Under the pieces are notes generated by a model. It was given only the letters and a program-made list of their open reading frames with translations. It was not told where the DNA came from and did not search any database. A program made the position numbers and the translations under genes. Below are positions 1-5,034 of a DNA stretch of 5,034 nt, one piece after another. The stretch is taken from assembly GCA_023387935.1 (NCBI GenBank), contig JAEWHG010000057.1, positions 1 through 5,034 on the forward strand. The letters run 5' to 3'. Source of the DNA: Bacillota bacterium. Lineage in GTDB: Bacteria > Bacillota > Clostridia > Peptostreptococcales > Natronincolaceae. Position 1 is the stretch's first letter. The number at the start of each line of letters is the position of its first letter.

Positions 1-1
1 A

Positions 2-73
2 AATGAAATGTTTGGCAGTATGGGAGACTTTAAAGAGTTCAAGAGATCTATTAAAAGTAAAAATAAAAGATAG
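2..73 (+). CDS. C-terminal tail of an unidentified upstream gene (5' partial)
   Basis: Reading from base 2 gives an open frame of 23 codons ending in TAG at 71-73. The peptide begins NEMFGSMGDFKEF and ends in a lysine/arginine-rich stretch, KRSIKSKNKR. A basic, hydrophilic end is typical of many bacterial proteins and does not identify a family. The frame is believed to be real because it stops just before a convincing intrinsic terminator at 78-123, and the other two forward frames are poorer: frame 1 has a stop at its second codon. The rest of the gene lies outside the window, so I do not recognise it and infer no function. The terminator and the long spacer that follow suggest it is not part of the cod operon. 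Confidence 0.55.
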   Translation, partial: NEMFGSMGDFKEFKRSIKSKNKR

Positions 74-77
74 AATA

Positions 78-123
78 AAGGGTATCTCAAAATAGAAATA
101 ATCTATGATGAGATGCTCTTTTT
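78..123 (+). terminator. Rho-independent terminator of the upstream gene
   Basis: Arms 78-89 (AAGGGTATCTCA) and 109-120 (TGAGATGCTCTT) form a 12-bp stem containing two G-U wobbles. The stem runs straight into T residues up to 123. The 19-base loop can itself fold: ATAGA at 92-96 pairs with TCTAT at 102-106. It begins five bases after the stop codon of the upstream frame, which is where an intrinsic terminator is expected. The stem is only moderately GC-rich and the T run is short, so efficiency may be partial. Confidence 0.75.
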
Positions 124-142
124 ATAAGATATAGGAAAATAG

Positions 143-224
143 TCTCATATAAATTTTTTCAAACTAAAATTTTTCGTATTTAGATTTCAAAAAAATTAAT
201 TATACTGTCCCATATAGGTTTTTT
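143..224. repeat. Imperfect direct repeat pair, two 17-base copies
   Basis: TCTCATATAAATTTTTT at 143-159 and TCCCATATAGGTTTTTT at 208-224 match at 14 of 17 positions, and the preceding base is G in both. The copies start 65 bases apart. In such AT-rich DNA the similarity could easily be chance. The shared CATATA core and the C residues are the only informative part. No function is assigned. Confidence 0.25.
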
Positions 225-326
225 ATATAGATATTTTATTTTTTAAATAATTATTGAAATATTATGAAAACTTTTTTTCAAAATAGAAGGAATTAATTAA
301 AAAGAATAGAATATATATATTACAAA

Positions 327-340
327 TGTAACCGATTTCA
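327..340. promoter_or_regulatory. Distal LacI/CcpA-type operator upstream of codB
   Basis: TGTAACCGATTTCA fits the published cre consensus TGWAANCGNTNWCA at every position, and matches 12 of 14 positions of the perfect operator at 504-517. It has the central CG dyad typical of LacI-family sites, with a strong left half (TGTAACC) and a weaker right half. Its centre is 177 bases from the centre of the proximal site, close to a whole number of helical turns, so a looped complex is possible. The binder could be the LacI-family protein encoded at 3199-4230 or CcpA. Confidence 0.6.
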
Positions 341-350
341 TACATGAAAT
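335..350. repeat. Short palindrome overlapping the distal operator
   Basis: ATTTCAT (335-341) and ATGAAAT (344-350) are perfect 7-base inverted arms around a 2-base centre. The left arm is the right half of the distal operator, so the two dyads overlap. This could be a second protein site competing with the operator, or a chance dyad in AT-rich DNA. Confidence 0.35.
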
Positions 351-356
351 TATTTA

Positions 357-368
357 TATAACGTTATA
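357..368. repeat. Perfect 12-bp palindrome with CG centre
   Basis: TATAACGTTATA is a perfect dyad with the same central CG as the two operators, but it lacks the flanking TG/CA bases of the LacI-family consensus. It lies about 29 bases downstream of the distal operator, centre to centre. It might be a weak auxiliary site, but evidence beyond symmetry is lacking. Confidence 0.3.
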
Positions 369-441
369 GATGTACAATTTCTATATTTAATAAAAAATAC
401 CCATAATTAAGGTTTTACGCATGTAGTGGCTTCGTAGTTTA

Positions 442-469
442 TTAAATATTTGAGTTGCTTATTTATAAT
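442..469 (+). promoter_or_regulatory. Possible codBA promoter
   Basis: A perfect -10 hexamer, TATAAT, lies at 464-469. Its best -35 partner is the weak TTAAAT at 442-447, with a 16-base spacer. Transcription would start near 476, which would place the perfect operator (503-518) shortly downstream of the start, where a bound repressor can block elongation. The region is so AT-rich that other -10-like words occur, such as TATTAT at 482-487, so the exact promoter is uncertain. Confidence 0.35.
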
Positions 470-502
470 ACAAATTTAAAATATTATATTTTTTAATAAA
501 AA

Positions 503-518
503 TTGTAACCGGTTACAA
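503..518. promoter_or_regulatory. Proximal LacI-family operator, perfect 16-bp palindrome
   Basis: TTGTAACCGGTTACAA is a perfect inverted repeat with the central CG that is the signature of LacI-family operators. The inner 14 bases (504-517) also match the CcpA cre consensus TGWAANCGNTNWCA. It ends 26 bases before the codB start codon and 13 bases before the AAGGGGG ribosome binding site, a position suited to repression of codBA. The LacI-family gene just after codA is the leading candidate for the binding protein. Its recognition helix (VSVATVSRV) resembles that of CcpA-like members, which agrees with this site type. Confidence 0.8.
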
Positions 519-544
519 CTAAAAATATATTAAGGGGGATTATT

Positions 545-1786
545 ATGGCAAATACCGCGAGTAAAAAAGTAGTTGATAGTGAACATTCTCTATCTGCAGT
601 AGATCAAAGTAGTAGACAGGGATTTTGGGCTGTGATTGTAGTAATGCTAGGCTTTACTTTTTTCTCACCTAGTATGACAGCAGGAGGAAATTTGGGAATT
701 GGACTTAATATGACCAACTTTTTTATAGCTATGATTTTGGGCAATGCATTTTTAGGTGCATATACAGGAGTTCTAGCACATATTGGACAATCAACAGGTC
801 TTACATTAGATCTATTAGCTAGATATTCTTTTGGTATCAAAGGATCTTACCTACCTTCTGCACTTATCAGTTTTACTCAAATTGGATGGTTTGGCGTTGG
901 AGTTGCTATGTTTGCACTGCCTGTTGGAATTTTGCTAAATATCAATACTACTATATTAATAATAATAACAGGTGTTCTAATGACGGCTACGGCTTATTAT
1001 GGAATCAAGGCTCTTGCTATATTGGGCTCTATAGCTGTTCCCTTAATAGCAGCTTTAGGAGTTTACTCTGTAAGCTATGGTATAAATGAAGTAAATGGAT
1101 TCGCAAATGTTTTTGCAGAAGTACCTAGTGCACCACTTACAATAGCTGCAGCGCTTTCTATAGTAATCGGTAGTTTTATTAGCGGAGGTACAAGTACTCC
1201 TAATTTTACTCGTTTCTCAAAAACATCTAATATTGCTGTATGGGCAACAGTGATAGCTTTCTTCATAGGAAATAGTATTATGTTTGTATTTGGCGCTGTG
1301 GGTGGAGCTGTCACTGGAAAACCTGATATATTCGATATTTTAATTTCACAAGGGCTTATGCTACCAGCTATATTAGTTTTAGGATTAAACATTTGGACTA
1401 CAAATAATAATGCATTATATACAGCAGGTTTAGGCCTAGCTAATATAACAAAAATTCAAAGTAAACCTATGGTTCTTGTAGGTGGAGTGATTGGAACAGG
1501 AGCAGCGATTTGGTTGTATAATAATTTTGTGGCATACTTAAGTTTATTGGGAGGCATGATACCACCTGTTGGCATAGTCATAATGATTCATTACTTTATG
1601 AATAAAAAACAATACATTGATGAAAGTTTTAAACATGCTGATGTAAATATTGGAGCTATAATAGCAGTAGTTGCTGGAGCTTTAGCAGGAGTATTTGTAA
1701 AGTGGGGAGTTCCTCCTGTAAATTCATTGATAGTTGCTGCAGTAGTTTATTCAGCCTATGAAATTATAAACAATAATAAAAAATAG
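545..1786 (+). CDS. codB: Cytosine permease CodB (NCS1 family)
   Basis: This inner-membrane transporter imports cytosine, by analogy with Proteus and E. coli CodB, which are nucleobase:cation symporters of the NCS1 family. The 413 residues match E. coli CodB (419) along nearly the whole length as I recall that sequence. Shared blocks include VMLG-TFFS-SM near 33-44, TGLT-LLAR-SFG-KGS near 84-101, QIGWFGVGVAMF near 112-123 and LNIWTTN-NALY near 281-292. Residues that bind cytosine in the characterised protein appear kept: Gln112 and Trp115 (known Gln105/Trp108), Phe211 (Phe204) and Asn282 (Asn275). About twelve hydrophobic segments run from residue 25 to 408, with no signal peptide. The ATG is preceded by AAGGGGG at 532-538, six bases away. 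codA follows after 15 bases, so the two are surely co-transcribed. Purine or allantoin transport is a remote alternative given the codA neighbour. Confidence 0.95.
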   Translation: MANTASKKVVDSEHSLSAVDQSSRQGFWAVIVVMLGFTFFSPSMTAGGNLGIGLNMTNFFIAMILGNAFLGAYTGVLAHIGQSTGLTLDLLARYSFGIKGSYLPSALISFTQIGWFGVGVAMFALPVGILLNINTTILIIITGVLMTATAYYGIKALAILGSIAVPLIAALGVYSVSYGINEVNGFANVFAEVPSAPLTIAAALSIVIGSFISGGTSTPNFTRFSKTSNIAVWATVIAFFIGNSIMFVFGAVGGAVTGKPDIFDILISQGLMLPAILVLGLNIWTTNNNALYTAGLGLANITKIQSKPMVLVGGVIGTGAAIWLYNNFVAYLSLLGGMIPPVGIVIMIHYFMNKKQYIDESFKHADVNIGAIIAVVAGALAGVFVKWGVPPVNSLIVAAVVYSAYEIINNNKK

Positions 1787-1801
1787 AGAGGAAGGTGCTG
1801 T

Positions 1802-3037
1802 ATGTTAATAAAAAATGTATATTTAGAAAATAACGATAAAAAAATAGATATCTTAATTAGAGATGGAAAATTTGAAAAAATTGCATCAAATATCACACCA
1901 TTAGAGGGAGAAGAGATTATAGATTGTAATGGTTCTATGGTGCTACCTCAATTCATAGAATCTCATGTTCATCTTGATTCTGCTCTAACAGCTGGTGATC
2001 CTAGATGGAATTTATCAGGAACGTTATTTGAAGGAATAGCTTGCTGGTCTGAACGGAAAAATAAGCTAACAAAGAAAGATGTAATGGATAGAGCAAGGGA
2101 AGCAATTAGGAAACAGGCGAGAAATGGAATAGGCCATGTTCGTACACACGTTGATGTAACAGATCCAACGCTTGTGGCTATGGAGGGATTATTGGAGTTA
2201 AAAGACGAATTAAAGGATGAAGTAAATATACAAATTGTAGCATTTCCACAGGAAGGAATTATGAGTTATCCTAATGGAATGATTTTAATGGAAAATGCTG
2301 CAAAGATGGGTGCAGATGCTTTAGGGGCAATTCCTCATTTTGAATTTACTCGTGAATACGGGGTTGAAAGTTTGAACTTTACAATGAAATTAGCTGAAAA
2401 ATATGGTTTATTAGTAGATGTTCATTGCGATGAGATAGATGATGAGCAATCACGATTTGTAGAAACTTTAGCAGCAAGGGCTTATGAATCGGGTTTAGAA
2501 AATAGAGTTACTGCAAGTCATACAACATCAATGCATTCTTTTAACAATGCCTATGTATCCAAATTATTTAGACTTTTACGCATGAGCAAAATGAACTTTG
2601 TATCCAATCCTTTGGTAAATACTCATCTTCAAGGGCGTTTTGATACATATCCAAAGCGTAGAGGTGTAACAAGAGTTAAGGAACTGCTTGATGCTGATAT
2701 AAATGTGTCTTTTGGTCATGATGATATATTTGACCCATGGTATCCATTAGGGGATGGAAATATGATGGATGTAGTTCACTTAGGTTTGCATGTGTGTCAA
2801 ATGATGGGATACGAAGAAATTCTGAATTCATACAAACTTATAACTCATAATGCAGCAAAAACTCTCAATTTGGGTGAAGCTTATGGTATTAAAGAAGGGA
2901 ATCCAGCAAGTTTCATAGTTCTTAATGCAGATAATTTTTATACTGCCCTAAATGAGAAAAAAGAAGTACTATATAACTTTACGAAAGGTAAGTTGATAGC
3001 AAAAACATCACCTGCTAAAAAAGAAACTTTATTTTAG
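1802..3037 (+). CDS. codA: Cytosine deaminase CodA (amidohydrolase superfamily)
   Basis: This cytosolic metalloenzyme hydrolyses cytosine to uracil and ammonia, feeding pyrimidine salvage or breakdown. The 411-residue product aligns with E. coli CodA (427) with a constant six-residue offset through the core and slightly shorter ends. All catalytic and metal residues I can map are present: His55 and His57 in the HVH motif (E. coli 61/63), Gln150 in FPQEG (156), His208 and Glu211 in VHCDE (214/217), His240 in ASHTT (246), Asp307-Asp308 in GHDD (313/314) and Trp313 (319). Long identical blocks such as IPHFEFTREYGVES and CDEIDDEQSRFVET make the call firm. A GGAAGGTG ribosome binding site at 1790-1797 lies in the 15-base gap after codB. 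Family members can also deaminate isoguanine, so that side activity is possible. The gene is intact and followed by a terminator. Confidence 0.97.
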   Translation: MLIKNVYLENNDKKIDILIRDGKFEKIASNITPLEGEEIIDCNGSMVLPQFIESHVHLDSALTAGDPRWNLSGTLFEGIACWSERKNKLTKKDVMDRAREAIRKQARNGIGHVRTHVDVTDPTLVAMEGLLELKDELKDEVNIQIVAFPQEGIMSYPNGMILMENAAKMGADALGAIPHFEFTREYGVESLNFTMKLAEKYGLLVDVHCDEIDDEQSRFVETLAARAYESGLENRVTASHTTSMHSFNNAYVSKLFRLLRMSKMNFVSNPLVNTHLQGRFDTYPKRRGVTRVKELLDADINVSFGHDDIFDPWYPLGDGNMMDVVHLGLHVCQMMGYEEILNSYKLITHNAAKTLNLGEAYGIKEGNPASFIVLNADNFYTALNEKKEVLYNFTKGKLIAKTSPAKKETLF

Positions 3038-3079
3038 AGATAAACTGTTGAATAGTATATCCTAAGTACTTATTTAAAA

Positions 3080-3136
3080 TTCAGCACCATTTCGTATTGA
3101 TATATACATTGTGGTGCTGAACTTTATTGCTTTTTA
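3080..3136 (+). terminator. Intrinsic terminator of the codBA operon
   Basis: A perfect 10-bp stem is formed by TTCAGCACCA (3080-3089) and TGGTGCTGAA (3112-3121), which stand out as GC-rich in an AT-rich spacer. The 22-base loop can extend the fold through GTAT (3094-3097) with ATAC (3104-3107). The tail is T-rich but interrupted (CTTTATTGC), with a run of five T only at 3131-3135. On the opposite strand the stem is followed by TTTT, so it could act in both directions, though no gene is seen on that strand. It begins 42 bases after the codA stop codon. Confidence 0.8.
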
Positions 3137-3159
3137 TGAATCTATAAGGATGGTATAAT
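3131..3159 (+). promoter_or_regulatory. Extended -10 promoter for the regulator gene
   Basis: TGGTATAAT at 3151-3159 is a full extended -10 element: TG, one base, then TATAAT at 3154-3159. At a 17-base spacing the -35 position is TTTTTA (3131-3136), a poor hexamer, which an extended -10 can compensate. The predicted start near 3166 gives a leader of about 33 bases containing the AGGAGGTG site. The promoter sits directly behind the codBA terminator, so the regulator and the gene after it should be transcribed separately from codBA. Confidence 0.65.
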
Positions 3160-3185
3160 AGAGGTAATATGTAATTGGCACATTC

Positions 3186-3193
3186 AGGAGGTG
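3186..3193 (+). promoter_or_regulatory. Strong ribosome binding site that sets the regulator start
   Basis: AGGAGGTG is complementary to the 3' end of 16S rRNA over its full length and lies five bases before the ATG at 3199. It falls inside a longer frame opening with TTG at 3175, and so shows that the ATG, not the TTG, is the real start. Confidence 0.9.
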
Positions 3194-3198
3194 AAAAA

Positions 3199-4230
3199 AT
3201 GGCAAATATACGAGAAGTTGCAAAAAAAGCTGGGGTTTCTGTAGCCACTGTTTCTAGAGTTTTAAACCATCCTGAAAGTGTATCCGCAACTACTATGGAA
3301 TTGGTGTTAGCCACCATGAAGAAGATGCAATACACTCCAAATGGATTTGCTAGAAGTCTAGCTCTTAACCGATCTAGTACTATAGCGCTTCTTATACCTA
3401 ATATATTAAATCCATTATATACACAAATAGCAAAAGGGGTAGAGGACATTGCCCATCAAAAGGGCTATAATATATTATTATGTAATACAGAAGAGAATGG
3501 AGAAAAAGAACGAGACTATTTACACATGTTAATAGAAAAGAGGGTAGGAGGATTTATCCTAACAGCTAGTCAGTTAGAGAATAAGGATTTGCAGAAAATA
3601 AAAAATCAAAATATACCATTTGTAATGGTTGGAAGAAATATAGAAGAAATAGATGCTAATATGGTGTTTACTGATTATCATGTAGGTGCCTACCAAATTA
3701 CGCAGCATTTAATTGAGGTGGGGTATAGCAGTATAGCACATATAATGGGTTCATTAAATCAAATAGAAAACTTACAGAAAAAAAGTGGATATGAGAGAGC
3801 GCTTCAAGAAGCCGAAATTATCTTAAAGTCTGAATACATAGTAGAAGGAAATAATGAAATTGAAGGAGGATATTTAGGAGCAAAAAAATTGCTAAAGTTA
3901 AAAAAAAGACCTCGGGCTATCTTTGCAGCCAATGATTTGATGGCTATTGGAGCAATAGATGCTATAAAAACAAGTGGATTACATGTTCCAGAAGATGTTG
4001 CAATTGTAGGTTTTGATGATATCACTATATCATCTTTTATTGAGCCTAAATTAACAACAATATCTCAACCAGTTTATAAAATGGGACTTATTGCAGCACG
4101 TCTTTTATTTGAAAGTATTGAAGATAGACAACAAGAGGATGGTTTTAAGCAGAAAATATTTTTACAACCCAAGTTAATGGTTAGAAAATCCTGTGGTCAC
4201 GAAGATCGTGTGCGGGAAATTTTCAATTAG
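3199..4230 (+). CDS. LacI-family transcriptional regulator
   Basis: This is a cytoplasmic DNA-binding regulator of the LacI/GalR family, 343 residues, the usual length. The N-terminal helix-turn-helix is at about 4-23 (IREVAKKAGVSVATVSRVLN), followed by the hinge near 48-56 with the minor-groove leucine at 54 (ARSLAL). A periplasmic-binding-protein-like effector domain runs from about 61 to 332, with typical blocks IALLIPNILNPLY, GYNILLCNTEE, RVGGFI, AIFAANDLMAIGA, VPEDVAIVGFDD and LTTISQP. The recognition helix resembles CcpA (VSMATVSRV) more than LacI, consistent with sites of the TGTAACCGGTTACA kind upstream of codB. The ATG was chosen over the upstream in-frame TTG at 3175 because of the strong site at 3186-3193 and because family members start just before the helix-turn-helix. 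E. coli codBA is controlled by another family member, PurR, so local control of codBA is plausible. The effector is unknown; a pyrimidine base is my inference. Confidence 0.93.
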   Translation: MANIREVAKKAGVSVATVSRVLNHPESVSATTMELVLATMKKMQYTPNGFARSLALNRSSTIALLIPNILNPLYTQIAKGVEDIAHQKGYNILLCNTEENGEKERDYLHMLIEKRVGGFILTASQLENKDLQKIKNQNIPFVMVGRNIEEIDANMVFTDYHVGAYQITQHLIEVGYSSIAHIMGSLNQIENLQKKSGYERALQEAEIILKSEYIVEGNNEIEGGYLGAKKLLKLKKRPRAIFAANDLMAIGAIDAIKTSGLHVPEDVAIVGFDDITISSFIEPKLTTISQPVYKMGLIAARLLFESIEDRQQEDGFKQKIFLQPKLMVRKSCGHEDRVREIFN

Positions 4231-4236
4231 GGGGAG
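4229..4236 (+). promoter_or_regulatory. Ribosome binding site overlapping the regulator stop codon
   Basis: AGGGGGAG begins inside the TAG stop at 4228-4230 and ends six bases before the ATG at 4243. With only 12 bases between the two genes, translation of the downstream gene is probably coupled to that of the regulator, and the pair should share one transcript. Confidence 0.7.
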
Positions 4237-4242
4237 AGAAGA

Positions 4243-5034
4243 ATGGATTTATCGGTAAATTTTCTGGGATTGTCCTTAAAAAACCCCATTATCATATCAG
4301 CAGGACCTTTGACAGGCAGTGGCCGAATGATGAGAAAGGCGATAGAAGCAGGAGTTGGAGCAGTAGTTACAAAAACTATAGCAAACGAAATACGACCAAA
4401 TGTTAGACCACGTTTGGTTAAAGGAAAATCGGGGCTACATAATATTGAACTATATAGCGATTTTACCCTTGAAGAATGGGAGTACGAAATAGCTTATGCA
4501 AAAAAACATGGTGCTGTTGTTATTGCAAACATTCTCGGGCATACCTCATCGGAAATTGCCTATATTGCTCAAAAGGTAGAACAATTCGGAGTAGATGCTG
4601 TTGAATTAGGGCTATCCTGCCCACATGGAGAAGGGTTAGATGGAGTAATTTCAGAACCTTCAGAATTATATGAGCTTACAAAAGCAGTAGTGGATCGAAT
4701 CAAAATTCCAGTAATGGTAAAGCTATCAGCAAATACTGCAAATGTAGTGAAATTAGCTAAAGCAGCAGAAAAAGCAGGCGCATCTGCTATTAGTGGAATT
4801 GACACAGTGCGTTCAATTGCTGGTGTGGATATTGAGAGAGGACAGGCACTTTTACCAACGTTTGGGGGATATTCAGGAGATGCTATCCGTCCTATTGGTT
4901 TAGCAGCAATAGCTTCTATATCACAAGCTACCAGTATTCCTATCTGTGGAATAGGGGGAATTACTAATTACGAACATATTGTAGAATATATGATGCTAGG
5001 AGCTTCGACTGTACAAGTTTGTACATCTATTATA
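4243..5034 (+). CDS. PreA/dihydroorotate dehydrogenase-like flavoprotein (3' partial)
   Basis: An open frame of exactly 264 codons runs from ATG 4243 to the window edge with no stop. It resembles the FMN barrel domain of dihydropyrimidine dehydrogenase (PreA and the C-terminal part of DPYD), which reduces uracil to dihydrouracil, and more distantly dihydroorotate dehydrogenase. Visible motifs: AGPLTG then EAGVGAVVTKT (20-45), HNIELYS (66-72, cf. Asn609/Glu611 of DPYD), LSCPHG (124-129) with catalytic Cys126, VKLSAN (159-164) with the likely FMN lysine 160, GGYSGDAIRPI (208-218), GIGGI (236-240) and GASTVQVCTS (253-262). Unlike DPYD, Gly123 replaces Asn668 and Asp187 replaces Asn736, two pyrimidine-binding positions, so the substrate is uncertain. 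Any C-terminal iron-sulfur domain would lie beyond the window. The context beside codBA supports a pyrimidine role. I give no gene symbol because of the substitutions. Confidence 0.85.
   Translation, partial: MDLSVNFLGLSLKNPIIISAGPLTGSGRMMRKAIEAGVGAVVTKTIANEIRPNVRPRLVKGKSGLHNIELYSDFTLEEWEYEIAYAKKHGAVVIANILGHTSSEIAYIAQKVEQFGVDAVELGLSCPHGEGLDGVISEPSELYELTKAVVDRIKIPVMVKLSANTANVVKLAKAAEKAGASAISGIDTVRSIAGVDIERGQALLPTFGGYSGDAIRPIGLAAIASISQATSIPICGIGGITNYEHIVEYMMLGASTVQVCTSII

Larger units (their letters stand above)
124..544. other. Long AT-rich intergenic region and codB leader, no gene seen
   Basis: About 420 bases of extremely AT-rich DNA hold no supported coding frame. The few ATG codons run into stops quickly; for example, the ATG at 421 is followed directly by TAG. 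The first half (124-300) is A- and T-tracts with a weak imperfect direct repeat. The second half holds a group of dyads at 327-368, a second and perfect operator at 503-518, and -10-like sequences between them. I saw no riboswitch core, including the conserved core of purine riboswitches. The most likely role is an extended control region for codBA, and the A/T tracts could bend the DNA. Confidence 0.7.

Noticed and set aside
78..123. Inverted repeat as a remnant of an insertion sequence end
   Set aside because: No transposase remnant, second copy or target duplication is visible, and the hairpin plus T run right after a stop codon is explained by a terminator.
265..280. Inverted repeat TGAAAA/TTTTCA
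   Set aside because: Six A/T-rich pairs in homopolymer tracts are expected by chance here, and there is no gene nearby for it to terminate.
360..544. Purine or other riboswitch in the codB leader
   Set aside because: No conserved riboswitch core is recognisable, there is no terminator or sequestering hairpin before codB, and the operator at 503-518 gives a simpler explanation for control.
3169..3183. Possible autoregulatory operator ATGT-N7-ACAT before the regulator gene
   Set aside because: The arms are only four bases and there is no central CG. It does not fit the TGTAACCGGTTACA pattern seen at codB.
3175..3198. In-frame TTG start that would add eight residues (MAHSGGEK) to the regulator
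   Set aside because: The perfect AGGAGGTG at 3186-3193 lies within this extension and points to the ATG at 3199. LacI-family proteins start just before the helix-turn-helix, as that ATG does.
604..4805. Minus-strand open frames inside codB (604-840, 1075-1392), the regulator (3081-3449, 3804-4025) and the PreA-like gene (4569-4805), and a + frame at 886-1089
   Set aside because: Each lies wholly or mostly in a well-identified gene in another frame. Their products are low-complexity, unlike known families, and I see no reason to prefer them.

Overview
The window comes from a low-GC Gram-positive bacterium, most likely a member of the Clostridia. The evidence is strong AT bias in codons and spacers, purine-rich AGGAGG-type ribosome binding sites before every gene, U-tailed hairpin terminators, and a PreA-like flavoenzyme of a type common in anaerobes. 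The species cannot be named from the sequence. The theme is uptake and breakdown of pyrimidine bases.

Layout, all on the + strand: (1) the last 23 codons of an unidentified upstream gene (2-73) and its terminator (78-123); (2) about 420 bases of very AT-rich non-coding DNA (124-544) with two related LacI/CcpA-type operators, further dyads and a possible promoter; (3) codB (545-1786), a cytosine permease, and codA (1802-3037), a cytosine deaminase, 15 bases apart and evidently one operon; (4) a strong hairpin terminator (3080-3121) followed directly by an extended -10 promoter; (5) a LacI-family regulator (3199-4230); (6) the first 264 codons of a dihydropyrimidine/dihydroorotate dehydrogenase-family flavoprotein (4243-5034), cut by the window edge. 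Its ribosome binding site overlaps the stop codon of the regulator gene.

Proposed working: CodB imports cytosine and CodA deaminates it to uracil and ammonia. The PreA-like protein may then reduce uracil or a related ring as the first step of reductive breakdown. The regulator is the obvious candidate for the operators upstream of codB, although both sites also fit the CcpA cre consensus, so global carbon control is a real alternative.

codB and codA look like ordinary, intact members of their families. The points most worth a second look are the paired operators and the PreA-like protein. The latter keeps the catalytic Cys loop but has lost two of the asparagines that hold the pyrimidine ring in characterised relatives, so its substrate is uncertain. 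I see no mobile element, CRISPR array, RNA gene or clearly new system.
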